Source: an uncultured Tenacibaculum sp.
Lineage (GTDB): Bacteria > Bacteroidota > Bacteroidia > Flavobacteriales > Flavobacteriaceae
NCBI GenBank assembly: GCA_947501615.1
Contig: CANMWK010000003.1
Location: forward strand, 124,001-188,000
Direction of reading: 5' to 3'
Length of the DNA: 64,000 nt
The position numbers were made by a program, and so were the translations under genes. Positions within the stretch are counted from its first letter, which is position 1, and each line of letters starts with the position of its first letter. Positions 35,046 through 43,871 of the stretch are shown in pieces. Under the pieces are notes generated by a model, which had not been told where the DNA came from, did no database searches, and saw only the letters and a list, made by a program, of their open reading frames with translations.

Positions 35046-36044
35046 TTAATGCTTGTATTTATCTGTAACATTAACCAATTTAAAACTAGTTTCCTTATTT
35101 TTTAAAATCAAGGTGTCGTTTTTTATAGTAAAATCAAAAGTTGCATTGTAAGATTCGCTATTCCTTTTTTTGTTGTAATACTTCGTGATTTCTTTTTTGA
35201 ATGCTTTTGTACTGTCTTTAGGTAAATTTAATTTTTTCAGACTGTCTTTAACTAAGAAATAACCAGTTTCTGTATAACATTTGGCTTTTAAGGTTACCGA
35301 TTTTTTTAAAGAATCAATAGAAAAGTCACCATAGTAAATATTATCGTTAAAATCTTTAATTTTTAATCCATAATCATAATCAAAATAGATTCTAAAATAT
35401 CGCTCGTTGAAGTCTTTAGGCACTGCTTTATAAATTCCAAAGATTTCCTTTTTTAATAAATAACTCTTTTTAATAGTAGCAATATAATTATATCCATAGA
35501 AAATCATTCCACCAATAATTAAGAATTTTATCCAGTATAATTTCCTGAATTTTTCAGGTAAGATAGAAGGGAATAAAGGAGTCTTGATTTTAAATTTCAG
35601 AAAATATGATTTTATTCCGCTCCAATCAGAAATCAATAAGAAAACTCCCATAACGCTTAATTTAATTGCTATGGAAAGTGCACCTTGAATATCATAAAAA
35701 ATATCTACTAATAAGATATTAATCATGAAACTTAAGAATAAAATCACCCCAATACGTTCTGTTTTTCTGAATAAGAGTAATAAGGCTGCAATGATTTGAG
35801 TTGCCGCTATAATTAATCCATATGTTCTTGAATATCCATAATAATTCCAAGTTAACATAAAGCCATTAAAACTATTTATAGTTGTATCACCTAGGTATGA
35901 TAAGCCAAGGTCAAACTGGCTCTTAAGTATTTTTGCGAAAGCATAAATAAACATTTGAAATGCGATATAATATCTACAGATTAAACGTAATACATATAAT
36001 ATGTTGGATTTTAAATTTTCAGATTTTAAAAATTTTTTAATCAT
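35046..36044 (-). CDS. DoxX-like membrane protein with C-terminal extracytoplasmic domain
   Basis: The 332-aa protein has an N-terminal DoxX-like bundle (about four helices, residues 15-140: YYIAFQMFIYAFAKILKSQ, NYYGYSRTYGLIIAATQII). A further helix lies near 172-190. A soluble beta-rich C-terminal part (YFRIYFDYDYGLKIKDFND, FTIKNDTLILKNKETSFKL) probably faces the periplasm. It is distantly related to the two DoxX-like proteins at 7761-9030 and shares the WNYYGYS/WNFLGWG type loop. Its role is unknown. It follows the membrane protein at 36064 after 19 bp, suggesting an operon. Confidence 0.68.
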   Translation of the reverse strand: MIKKFLKSENLKSNILYVLRLICRYYIAFQMFIYAFAKILKSQFDLGLSYLGDTTINSFNGFMLTWNYYGYSRTYGLIIAATQIIAALLLLFRKTERIGVILFLSFMINILLVDIFYDIQGALSIAIKLSVMGVFLLISDWSGIKSYFLKFKIKTPLFPSILPEKFRKLYWIKFLIIGGMIFYGYNYIATIKKSYLLKKEIFGIYKAVPKDFNERYFRIYFDYDYGLKIKDFNDNIYYGDFSIDSLKKSVTLKAKCYTETGYFLVKDSLKKLNLPKDSTKAFKKEITKYYNKKRNSESYNATFDFTIKNDTLILKNKETSFKLVNVTDKYKH

Positions 36045-36063
36045 AGAATTTTGTTTTTCAAAT

Positions 36064-36546
36064 TTATTTAGTTGGATAATTTTTTAGTATTGTTTCTAAT
36101 TTATAGATGCTATTTTCATTCATTTTCTTATCTTCTTTGTAATTTAGATAAGGACGAATCCCTTTTCCAATTAAACGACAACCCAAAATAAATAAAGAAG
36201 ATAAAATTACTAACATATAATGATTGTGGTACGCACTAATTTCAGTGCTAAATATTCCATGAGGAACTATATAAGTTTTGTAAAATAAATAATCACCTAG
36301 TAAAGTAAATATTCCAAGTATTGGAAGAAGAAATAAGTTTACTAGAATAGTCGGTTTAGATAAATTGAGTATGTTTCTTTTTAAATTAAGCCTGTCAAAG
36401 TTCGCTGTCAATTCTCTATTAAGTTTAATGTTAACACAATTATCTTGAAAACTTGGCGGTTTATTGCTTAACTTACATATGAAGCCAAATTCTAGAGTTT
36501 TATTATGAAGATCACACAAAGCACAGTGATCTGTATTTTTTATCAT
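36064..36546 (-). CDS. Small membrane protein with N-terminal Cys-rich motif
   Basis: The 160-aa protein begins with four cysteines, HCALCDLHN (Cys8, Cys11), ICKLSN (Cys24) and NCVNI (Cys37), spaced like a zinc ribbon. Two membrane helices follow (about 66-84 and 108-124). The short cytoplasmic ends are charged. Homologous proteins of unknown function occur in Flavobacteriaceae. It is encoded upstream of the DoxX-like gene on the same strand and is divergent from mqo. Confidence 0.62.
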   Translation of the reverse strand: MIKNTDHCALCDLHNKTLEFGFICKLSNKPPSFQDNCVNIKLNRELTANFDRLNLKRNILNLSKPTILVNLFLLPILGIFTLLGDYLFYKTYIVPHGIFSTEISAYHNHYMLVILSSLFILGCRLIGKGIRPYLNYKEDKKMNENSIYKLETILKNYPTK

Positions 36547-36607
36547 CTCAATTTTTTTAAAATTATATTATAGTGAATATATTTACTTCAAATCTAAAAC
36601 AAAATCC

Positions 36608-38083
36608 ATGAATTTCGAAAAAGAGTACGATTTAATTTGTGTAGGTGGAGGTATAATGAGCGCCAATTTAGCGCTATTAGCTAAACTATTAGACCCAAAA
36701 TTAAAGATATTAATTCTAGAACGTTTAGAAGAAGTGGCGTTAGAGAGTTCTGCGGCTTGGAATAATGCAGGTACTGGTCATGCAGCGTTATGTGAATTGA
36801 ATTACTGTCCTGAACAAGAAGATGGATCGATTGCCATGGAAAAAGCAATTCAAATTTGTACGCAGTTTGAAATTTCCAAACAATTTTGGGCGTATTTAAC
36901 AGAGAATGGATATATCGATAATCCTAATGATTTTGTAATGCCTGTAAAACATCATAGTTGGGTTACAGGAAAAGAAAATAGTGATTATTTAGAGAAAAGA
37001 TTTAAGGCTTATAAAGAACACTTTATGTTCGATACGATTGATTTTACCAGAGATTTTACTAAAATGAAATCATGGTTTCCTTTAATTATGGAAAATAGAG
37101 AAGATGATGAAGTAATGGCTGCATCTCGAATAGACAGAGGAACAGAGTTAAATTATGGAGCTTTAACCAAAGCTTTGTTTAAGGTTCTTGAAGAAAAATT
37201 CGATACACCTGTTTATTGTAATCAGGAAGTTTTAGATGTTGATCCAGATACAGATTTAGATTGGACTGTTGCAGTAAAAAATACAACGACAGGAAAACAA
37301 CAAAACGTAGATGCCAAACATGTATTTATTGGTGCTGGTGGAGGTAGTTTATTATTACTGCAAAAAATAGAAATAGAAGAAAAAGAAGGATATGGAGGTT
37401 TTCCTGTTAGCGGAGAATGGTTAGTTTGTAAAAATGAAGAAATTATCAAGGAACATAATGCAAAGGTATATAGTAAAGCAGGAATTGGAGACCCGCCAAT
37501 GTCTACACCACATTTAGATACCAGATATATAGATGGGAAAAAATCATTGTTATTTGGACCGTTTGCTGGTTTTAGTCCGAAGTTTTTGAAAGAAGGATCG
37601 AATTTAGATTTATTTAAATCCATTCAATTTGATAATATCTCTCCAATGCTTGGTGCATTTTGGCATAATTTACCACTAACAAAATATTTGATACATCAAG
37701 TATTAATGAATAAAGAAGACCGAATGGAATCGCTTCGTAAGTTTATGAAGAATGCGAAAAGTGAAGATTGGGAAGTTGTAAAAGCAGGTCAACGAGTTCA
37801 AATTATTAAAAAAGATGAATTTGAAGGTGGGAAGTTAAGATTTGGTACGGAGGTTATTAGTAGTAAAGACGGAAGTATTACTTGTTTATTAGGAGCATCG
37901 CCGGGTGCATCTACAGCAACAGCTATTATGTTTGAAGTATTAGAAAAAGCTTTCCCAGAGTTGTTACAAAATCAAAAAAATAAAGACATATTAAATACAA
38001 TAGTTCCTTTTTATAAGAATCAAGTTACAGAAGAATTATTTAAAAAAGAATTAAAAAGAGTAAACACCATTTTAAATCTATAA
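36608..38083 (+). CDS. mqo: Malate:quinone oxidoreductase
   Basis: The 491-aa FAD enzyme oxidises malate to oxaloacetate and passes electrons to menaquinone at the membrane, serving the TCA cycle. The FAD-binding GxGxxG-type motif is ICVGGGIMSANLA near residue 10. Family-specific stretches are ERLEEVALESSAAWNNAGTGHAALCELNYC, RGTELNYGAL, FIGAGGGSLLLLQKI and LLGASPGASTATAIM, all well conserved. The length fits Mqo. The protein is peripheral, with no membrane helix. It stands alone upstream of the TPM gene, with a 15-bp gap to it. Confidence 0.97.
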   Translation: MNFEKEYDLICVGGGIMSANLALLAKLLDPKLKILILERLEEVALESSAAWNNAGTGHAALCELNYCPEQEDGSIAMEKAIQICTQFEISKQFWAYLTENGYIDNPNDFVMPVKHHSWVTGKENSDYLEKRFKAYKEHFMFDTIDFTRDFTKMKSWFPLIMENREDDEVMAASRIDRGTELNYGALTKALFKVLEEKFDTPVYCNQEVLDVDPDTDLDWTVAVKNTTTGKQQNVDAKHVFIGAGGGSLLLLQKIEIEEKEGYGGFPVSGEWLVCKNEEIIKEHNAKVYSKAGIGDPPMSTPHLDTRYIDGKKSLLFGPFAGFSPKFLKEGSNLDLFKSIQFDNISPMLGAFWHNLPLTKYLIHQVLMNKEDRMESLRKFMKNAKSEDWEVVKAGQRVQIIKKDEFEGGKLRFGTEVISSKDGSITCLLGASPGASTATAIMFEVLEKAFPELLQNQKNKDILNTIVPFYKNQVTEELFKKELKRVNTILNL

Positions 38084-38098
38084 AGTAAACCACTTGCT

Positions 38099-39547
38099 AT
38101 GAAAGCTAACTTAACAAAACTATTACTATGTCTTTTTCTTGTGTTATTGAAAGGTGTAGTTAAAGCAGATAATTCATTTACTGTTTTCCAAAAAGATAGT
38201 ATAGTTCAGCAACGTGTACCGCCGTCTAATTTTATAGGACCAAAATATAAAAATGTAACTGTCTATACTGTTGACAATACACCAGACCCGAAAGAAGGAA
38301 GTTCTAATGGGTTTGTTTCAGATCCTAATAATTATATATCAGTATCAGAAGAATATAAAATCAATACGATACTTTGGGAGTTAGAAGAAAACTCAACAGC
38401 TCAAGTTGCAGTTGTAATTTAAAAAAGTATTGGAAGTGAAGTACCAAAAGACTTTGCTGTAAAACTTTTTGAAAAGTGGGGTATTGGTCAGGCTGATAAA
38501 GATAATGGGTTATTGATTTTAACAGTTATAGATCAAAGAAGAACCGAGTTTGAAGTTGGTTATGGTTTAGAACCTATTTTAACAGATCTCATTTGCCATA
38601 GGATTGGTACAGATGAAATTGTTCCTAATTTTAAAAGAGGTGAATTCGGACAAGGTTTAATTGCCGCTTCAAATAGAGTAAAACAGATTATAGAAAAGCC
38701 AGAAAATATAGAGGAAGTTTATTCTCAAGACATAAGTTATTCAGAAAAAAGAAAATCCTCGTTAGGATCAATTTATAATGAATATCTAGAAGCTCAAGAT
38801 CCATCGCCTTATAAAACTTTTCTTACATTTTTACCATTACTTTTTATTTTATCAGTATACGGAGGCTTAAATGGTTTGTTATTTTACAGAATGAAAGAGA
38901 AAATAGCGATTATAGATAATAGTAAAGAGGATTATTACGATAAATACAATGAATTAAAAGGTACGGCTAAAGGAGCATTAGGTTGTTTATCCATTCTTTT
39001 AGGCTTGTTCTTTCCTATATATGCTTATTTAAGGTATGTAGCTAGGAGAAAGAAATTAGAAGAATACCGATATGCTCCGAGGTTTAGTAGGGTAAATGGG
39101 AAGTTAATGAGACTCTTATCTACAGATGAAGAGATTGAGTTTTTAAAAGAAGGTGAAATTGTAGAAGAAAAGTTAGATGCAATACAACATGATGTTTGGA
39201 GTACAGACGATAATTCCGATATTATGATTTTAAGCTATGAAGGTTCTAGTAGAGAATATTCAAATTGCAAAGAATGTGGTTACAAGACCTATGGTCGTTT
39301 TAGTACTAGAATAATAAGTGAAGCAACTTATGAGCATTCTGGAAAGAAAGAAGAAATATATTTATGTAGAAATTGTAACCATATGCATTCAGAAATTAGA
39401 ACAATTCCAAAACTTGTAAAAGTAGAATCTTCAAGTAGTAGCTGGGGAGGTAGTTCTTCTGGAGGCGGTTGGAGTAGTTCGTCATCCTCATCTTCTAGCT
39501 GGGGAGGAGGAAGTTCAGGTGGGGGAGGCGCTGGAGTAAGTTGGTAA
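38099..39547 (+). pseudogene. TPM-domain (YgcG-like) membrane protein split by an in-frame stop
   Basis: The signal-like N-terminus (MKANLTKLLLCLFLVLLKGV) is followed by the TPM domain start NYISVSEEYKINTILWELEE and QVAVVI, then TAA at 38420. In the same frame the protein continues SIGSEVPKDFAVKLFEKWGI and GNGLLILTVID-like text, through two membrane segments to a tail of Ser, Gly and Trp (GGGGAGVSW). Such tails are typical of TPM proteins. A single-base change removed a sense codon; no frameshift is involved. Full length would be 482 codons. The downstream part could restart at TTG 38513 but lacks the signal peptide. The choice between nonsense mutation, read-through and sequencing error is unresolved. 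Confidence 0.82.
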
Positions 39548-39718
39548 TTTTAAAATGTTAACAAAAAGTTAAACTACATATTTTTCTTAACAACCTTATT
39601 CACAGTTTACTATGATTTTATTTGGTTAAATTATTGATTTTTAAATGTTTATATTTTTTTAATGATGATTTATTCCAGTTTTGTTGATTAATGTGTTGAT
39701 TTTTAATTTTTTAAAAAG

Positions 39719-39729
39719 GGGTTTTTCCT
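39719..39729 (+). promoter_or_regulatory. gggtttttcct motif in the gap before the sigma gene
   Basis: The 11-mer is shared with the gap after rplI (43773-43783), where it lies in a perfect palindrome. Here the flanks are an imperfect palindrome (AAAAGG/CCTCTT). The meaning is unknown. Confidence 0.3.
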
Positions 39730-39761
39730 CTTATTAAATTGATAGTTAATTTCTATCTTTA

Positions 39762-39869
39762 GAATCCAAAGTAAATCTGAATACAACTTATATTCATTCC
39801 CCCGATTTACATCTGTGTATGTAGCTTTAAACCTTCTAAAAACAAAAATTTTAGAAGGTTTTACTTTTT
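39762..39869 (+). ncRNA. candidate small RNA with 3' terminator
   Basis: Within the 382-bp gene-free gap 39548-39929, a TATCTTTA box (39754-39761) precedes a short stretch with GTAAATC and GATTTAC inverted arms. It ends in a terminator hairpin at 39829-39861. No start codon with a sensible product lies inside. It could equally be an untranslated tail of the TPM transcript. Confidence 0.3.
39829..39869 (+). terminator. terminator upstream of the sigma factor gene
   Basis: AAACCTTCTAAAA (39829-39841) pairs perfectly with TTTTAGAAGGTTT (39849-39861) and is followed by ttactttttc. It lies 282 bp after the TPM gene. Confidence 0.75.
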
Positions 39870-39901
39870 CCAGGCAACCTTTTTCAAATTTTAATAGTCT
39901 A

Positions 39902-39909
39902 TATATTTG
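39902..39909 (+). promoter_or_regulatory. -7 promoter element of the sigma factor gene
   Basis: TATATTTG matches the TAnnTTTG consensus exactly, 20 bp before the TTG start, giving a leader of only about 14 nt. No TTG is seen at -33. Confidence 0.55.
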
Positions 39910-39929
39910 TAGCACCATAAAAAAGTAGT

Positions 39930-40490
39930 TTGAAAATTATTTCATTACATAAAAAATCACAACTCCAAAGAAAAAAAGCCATACAAGGAGATAGAGAAGC
40001 GCAAAAACAAATTTTTAATGCGTATTCTCATAAAATGTTGGGAGTTTGTAGGCAATACGTAAAAGATACTTATCATGCTGAAGATTTAATGCTTCAAGGA
40101 TTTTTAAAGGTGTTTAAAAATTTATCATCATTTAAAGATGAAGGTAGTTTTGAAGGATGGATTAGAAGAATCATGGTAAATACATGTATTAACTATGTAA
40201 AGAAAAAGCAGTATTTAGAATTTACTGATGAAGATTATCATTTTAATGGTATGATTACACATAACATTGAAAATACTTCAGTAGAAGATATACAAAAACT
40301 TATAGACACATTACCTGATGGGTATAAAATGGTGTTTAATTTATATGCAATAGAAGGTTTTAAACACAGTGAAATAGCAAAAAAGCTATCGATTTCTGAA
40401 AGTACTTCTAAATCGCAATTATTTAAGGCTCGTAAATGGTTACAAGCGAATTATATTAAAATGAATAGAATTAAAGATGCAGACAGATAA
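39930..40490 (+). CDS. ECF-type RNA polymerase sigma factor
   Basis: The 186-aa sigma-70 family protein has region 2 with HKMLGVCRQYVKDTYHAEDLMLQGFLKVF and FEGWIRRIMVN. Region 4 is LPDGYKMVFNLYAIEGFKHSEIAKKLSIS with the helix-turn-helix SESTSKSQLFKARKWL. The TTG at 39930 gives (M)KIISLHKKSQL, matching homologues of this flavobacterial group, and no ATG is available nearby. It is translated with overlap into the following membrane protein, a probable anti-sigma factor. The target promoters are unknown. Confidence 0.92.
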   Translation: MKIISLHKKSQLQRKKAIQGDREAQKQIFNAYSHKMLGVCRQYVKDTYHAEDLMLQGFLKVFKNLSSFKDEGSFEGWIRRIMVNTCINYVKKKQYLEFTDEDYHFNGMITHNIENTSVEDIQKLIDTLPDGYKMVFNLYAIEGFKHSEIAKKLSISESTSKSQLFKARKWLQANYIKMNRIKDADR

Positions 40491-41283
40491 TTTTGAAAAA
40501 CAACTCGTAGAAAAACTAAAAGATAGAAAAATATCACCTTCAGAGTCTGCTTGGGAAAGACTCAATAATAAATTAGATGAAGTTGATACATCTAAACGTA
40601 AGAAAAAAATATTTTTTTTAGGTTATGTAGCAAGTATTTTGTTGTTAGTTTCAATAGGAGTTTTTTATCTGAAAGGGGAAACTAATAACTCAATTGAATT
40701 TCCAAAAGAAGAAGTTATTACTAAAACAGATGTAAAGATTAAAGATAACGAAACATTAGATACAAAAACAAAAGAAGATATTAAGCCAATAGTTTTAGCT
40801 AAAACAGATGAGGTTGAAAAAAATAAAACAACTAAAATGAGAGTAGATACGAATCAAGATATTGAATCAACTCAGAAAGAATTTAGTAAAAAGATAGATT
40901 TTGTAAAAGCTGAAATTAAAGACGATAAAGTATTAGCAGTAAAGCAAGAGTTAATAAAAGATACAGAAGTAACTCAAGAAATAAAATCAGAAACTCAAAC
41001 AAAGAAAAGAATCTACATAAATCCAGATGATTTATTGTATGCTGTAACACATTCACCTAATGAGGTTAAAGCGTATTATGCGAAATATAACATCAGCCGA
41101 AAAAGTATTATTGATACAGTACAACAACAACTTGCAATATCTAATTTAAAAATAGATCCAGAATCTATTTTAGCAGAGGTAGAATTATCTATTGAAGAAG
41201 ATGATTTTAAAGAAAACTTTATGGATAAATTTAAATCGAAACTAAGCAATGTTATTGTAGCAATTGTAGACAGAAATAATTAG
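40477..41283 (+). CDS. Single-pass membrane protein, probable anti-sigma factor
   Basis: The 268-aa protein starts 14 bp inside the sigma gene. A short cytoplasmic N-terminal region (ISPSESAWERLNNKLDEVD) precedes one membrane helix (about 44-62, IFFLGYVASILLLVSIGVFYL). A long lysine/threonine/glutamate-rich periplasmic linker and a C-terminal helical part follow. A cytoplasmic SAWERL segment before the helix is a pattern seen in anti-sigma-like partners of this sigma group. Direct evidence of sigma binding is lacking; the call rests on gene order and topology. Confidence 0.65.
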   Translation: MQTDNFEKQLVEKLKDRKISPSESAWERLNNKLDEVDTSKRKKKIFFLGYVASILLLVSIGVFYLKGETNNSIEFPKEEVITKTDVKIKDNETLDTKTKEDIKPIVLAKTDEVEKNKTTKMRVDTNQDIESTQKEFSKKIDFVKAEIKDDKVLAVKQELIKDTEVTQEIKSETQTKKRIYINPDDLLYAVTHSPNEVKAYYAKYNISRKSIIDTVQQQLAISNLKIDPESILAEVELSIEEDDFKENFMDKFKSKLSNVIVAIVDRNN

Positions 41284-41346
41284 AAATATTAACCAGCGCG
41301 CAGACTAATCAAACTTTAATTTTATATTAATTTTTAAATTCAAAAA

Positions 41347-42423
41347 ATGAAAAGAATACTACTAATTTTAGTACTTCTATGTACTACTTATGTCCAATCT
41401 CAAGAAAAAACATTTGAAAGAGAGGTGAAAAAGATTTCAACTAAAATCGAAAAGATTACAAAACAAGAGAAAGATAGCTTAAAACAAAAAGTTAAGGAAA
41501 TCAATATACGATTAGATAAAGGGGAGATCACCAAAGAAAAAGCAGATGTATTAAAAAAAGAGGCAGCAGAACTTCATGCTACTAATATAGAAAGTAGAGT
41601 TTCTAAACAAGAAATAAAACTTCAACAGTTAGTTCAAGATAAAACAAATGGGAAGATTGCTAGTGATGATTTTGAAACAAATGATCGTATGTTTAATTTT
41701 CAAATTTTTGATCGATCAATTAGTTTTGGAGATCCTTCAGTAGAAGAACGAAGAAAGAAACGACGAAAAAAGCGAAACAAAAGAACAACGAGTCAAATTG
41801 TTTTGGCTCTTGGAGTAAATAATGTCATCGAAAATCACAATTTAGGGTCAATTGATGATTCTCAATATAGATTCTGGCAATCTCATTTCTTTGAAATAGG
41901 TTTTTCTTTAAAGACAAGACTTTCGAAAGAACCATCTAAGACATATTTTAAATACGGACTCTCTTTTTTATGGAATAATCTTAGATTAGGAAATAATCAA
42001 TACCATCAGACTAATGGAAATGTTACCAATATACTTACATTCCCAGAACAGCTTACTGAAAGCAGATTGCGTCATGTTCAAATGATTTTTCCAATGCATT
42101 TAGAATTTGATTTTTCCGAAAATAAAGAATATGAAGATGGTTTTATAAAAGATAGGACAAATAAAGGAATACGATTAGGTTTAGGTGGTTTTTTTGGATT
42201 CAAATTAGGGACAAGACAGTATTTGGAATATACAGATGCATCAGGTGTAGCAATAGAAGAGGTACAAAAAAACTCATTTAACACAAACACCTTAAACTAT
42301 GGCTTAAGCGCTTATTTAGCCTACAAGTGGTATGGTTTGTATGTAAAATATGATTTGAACCCTTTATTTAAGAATACAAACACTAGAAATATATCGCTTG
42401 GAGTTCGTTTAGACCTTAACTAA
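41347..42423 (+). CDS. Outer-membrane beta-barrel protein with N-terminal coiled coil
   Basis: The signal peptide MKRILLILVLLCTTYVQSQ is followed by a lysine/glutamate-rich coiled coil (about 25-110: KISTKIEKITKQEKDSLKQK). A basic stretch RRKKRRKKRNKR leads into a beta-barrel-like region with alternating strands (FFEIGFSLKTRLS, YFKYGLSFLWNNLRLG, YLAYKWYGLYVKYDLN). It ends ISLGVRLDLN, like small outer-membrane barrels. It follows the sigma/anti-sigma pair by 63 bp and is probably in the same operon, so the system likely senses or maintains the envelope; that is inference. Confidence 0.72.
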   Translation: MKRILLILVLLCTTYVQSQEKTFEREVKKISTKIEKITKQEKDSLKQKVKEINIRLDKGEITKEKADVLKKEAAELHATNIESRVSKQEIKLQQLVQDKTNGKIASDDFETNDRMFNFQIFDRSISFGDPSVEERRKKRRKKRNKRTTSQIVLALGVNNVIENHNLGSIDDSQYRFWQSHFFEIGFSLKTRLSKEPSKTYFKYGLSFLWNNLRLGNNQYHQTNGNVTNILTFPEQLTESRLRHVQMIFPMHLEFDFSENKEYEDGFIKDRTNKGIRLGLGGFFGFKLGTRQYLEYTDASGVAIEEVQKNSFNTNTLNYGLSAYLAYKWYGLYVKYDLNPLFKNTNTRNISLGVRLDLN

Positions 42424-42453
42424 AAATGAATACAAGAAAATTTTAGCTATCTT

Positions 42454-42485
42454 TTGCTTAATTTGATATATAAACATTATATTTG
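42454..42485 (+). promoter_or_regulatory. promoter of the rpsF-rpsR-rplI operon
   Basis: A -33 TTG (42454-42456) and a perfect -7 TATATTTG (42478-42485) are separated by 21 bp, matching the Bacteroidota housekeeping promoter. The ATG follows 33 bp later. Confidence 0.8.
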
Positions 42486-42518
42486 CACGCTTTAAAAAAT
42501 TAATTTAAACATTTAATT

Positions 42519-42860
42519 ATGAATCATTACGAAACTGTTTTCATTTTGAATCCCGTTTTATCTGAGTCTCAGATAAAGGAAACAGTAAAAAAGTTCGAGG
42601 ACTATTTAGTTTCAAAAGGTGCAGAAATGATCCACAAAGAGGATTGGGGCTTAAAAAAATTAGCATACCCAATTCAAAAGAAAAAAAGTGGTTTCTATCA
42701 CTTATTAGAGTACAAGGTAGCAGGTGAAGTTATTGCTCCGTTTGAATTAGAGTTCAGACGTGACGATAGTATCATGCGTTATTTAACTGTAAGGTTAGAC
42801 AAGCATGCTGCAGCTTGGGCTGAGAAAAGAAGACAACGTGTTAAATCTGCTAAAAAGTAA
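42519..42860 (+). CDS. rpsF: 30S ribosomal protein S6
   Basis: The 113-aa protein begins MNHYETVFILNPVLSESQ and has EDWGLKKLAYPIQKKKSGFY and RRDDSIMRYLTVRLDK, the standard S6 signature. S6 pairs with S18 on the platform of the small subunit, and rpsR follows after 6 bp. It is the first gene of the operon, with a clear promoter upstream. No C-terminal glutamate extension of the E. coli kind is present; the tail is short and basic. Confidence 0.97.
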   Translation: MNHYETVFILNPVLSESQIKETVKKFEDYLVSKGAEMIHKEDWGLKKLAYPIQKKKSGFYHLLEYKVAGEVIAPFELEFRRDDSIMRYLTVRLDKHAAAWAEKRRQRVKSAKK

Positions 42861-42866
42861 TCATTT

Positions 42867-43163
42867 ATGTCATCAATTGAACAACAAGCAAAAGGAAACA
42901 AGCAAGGAGAAGTTCGTTATTTAACTCCACTTGACATTGAAACAAAAAAAGAAGCTAAATATTGTCGTTTCAAAAAGAACGGTATTAAGTACATCGATTA
43001 CAAAGATGCTGATTTCTTAATGTATTTAGTAAACGAACAAGGTAAAATTTTACCAAGACGTTTAACAGGAACTTCATTAAAATACCAACGTAAAGTTGCA
43101 CAAGCTATTAAAAGAGCTCGTCACTTAGCTTTAATGCCATATGTTGGCGATATGTTAAAATAA
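42867..43163 (+). CDS. rpsR: 30S ribosomal protein S18
   Basis: The 98-aa protein contains [20 protein letters not shown], then [34 protein letters not shown]. This is the canonical S18 sequence, with the PRRLTGT segment that contacts 16S rRNA. The N-terminal 25 residues ([20 protein letters not shown]) are a lineage extension. The single Cys in YCRF is what remains of the zinc site found in some S18 forms. It is tightly placed between rpsF and rplI. Confidence 0.97.
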   Translation: MSSIEQQAKGNKQGEVRYLTPLDIETKKEAKYCRFKKNGIKYIDYKDADFLMYLVNEQGKILPRRLTGTSLKYQRKVAQAIKRARHLALMPYVGDMLK

Positions 43164-43178
43164 AAAAGAAGTAGAACA

Positions 43179-43628
43179 ATGGAATTGATATTAAAACAAG
43201 ACGTAGAAAATTTAGGTTTTAAAGATGATGTTGTAACTGTTAAGAATGGTTATGGACGTAATTACCTAATACCTCAAGGATATGCAGTTTTAGCTACTTC
43301 TTCAGCTAAGAAAGTATTAGCAGAAAACTTAAAGCAACGTGCTTTTAAAGAAGCTAAATTAGTAGAAGATGCTAACAAGTTAGCAGAAACTGTTAAGGGT
43401 TATGAATTAAAAATAGCTTCTAAAGTAGGTTCAGGAGACAAGTTATTCGGATCAGTAAATAACGCAGATGTTGCTGTAGCTTTAGCTAAAGAAGGTACTG
43501 AGATCGAAAAGAAATTCATCAAAGTTACTGGAGGAAATGTAAAAAGATTAGGTAAGTATAATGCTGCTATTCGTTTACACAGATCAGTAATCGCTGACAT
43601 AGTTTTTGAAGTAGTTGCTGAAAAATAG
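43179..43628 (+). CDS. rplI: 50S ribosomal protein L9
   Basis: The 149-aa protein starts MELILKQDVENLGFKDDVVT and NGYGRNYLIPQGYAVLA, the classical L9 N-terminal RNA-binding domain. A connecting helix and the C-terminal domain (GDKLFGSVNNADVAVALAKE, IEKKFIKVTGGNVKRLGKY) follow. L9 binds 23S rRNA near the L1 stalk and limits frameshifting. It is the last gene of the rpsF operon and is followed by a terminator at 43662. Confidence 0.97.
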   Translation: MELILKQDVENLGFKDDVVTVKNGYGRNYLIPQGYAVLATSSAKKVLAENLKQRAFKEAKLVEDANKLAETVKGYELKIASKVGSGDKLFGSVNNADVAVALAKEGTEIEKKFIKVTGGNVKRLGKYNAAIRLHRSVIADIVFEVVAEK

Positions 43629-43661
43629 TAATTAACTTAAGAACTATTATTAAATAAAATC

Positions 43662-43696
43662 AAAGCATATTCTTACTTAGGAATATGCTTTTTTTA
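43662..43696 (+). terminator. terminator of the rpsF-rpsR-rplI operon
   Basis: AAAGCATATTC (43662-43672) pairs with GAATATGCTTT (43681-43691) through an 8-nt loop and is followed by T residues. Confidence 0.85.
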
Positions 43697-43730
43697 GTGC
43701 TACTAAAACGTATTAAATAATCGTTTTGCA

Positions 43731-43765
43731 GAAAACCGCAATTTAAATTGCGGTTTTCCCTTTTT
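43731..43765 (+). terminator. second hairpin with T run
   Basis: GAAAACCGCAATTT and AAATTGCGGTTTTC (43731-43758) form one perfect 28-nt palindrome followed by CC and five T. It looks like a back-up terminator or the end of a short transcript. Confidence 0.7.
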
Positions 43766-43768
43766 AAA

Positions 43769-43786
43769 AACAGGGTTTTTCCTGTT
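43769..43786 (+). promoter_or_regulatory. palindrome AACAGG-N6-CCTGTT, possible operator
   Basis: A perfect 6-bp inverted repeat around gtttt lies a few bases before a TTACTTTG (-7-like) box at 43791-43798. It contains the gggtttttcct word that also occurs at 39719. The function is unknown. Confidence 0.3.
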
Positions 43787-43871
43787 CAAATTACTTTGAA
43801 TAAGTTGCATCTTGCCAGTGCATATACTTTTATATAATTTATTTAGGGGATTATTTAATTATATAAGAAAT

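Noticed and set aside
39703..39918. 71-aa minus-strand reading frame in the gap before the sigma gene
   Set aside because: No start context or family resemblance; it covers a terminator hairpin and the sigma promoter.
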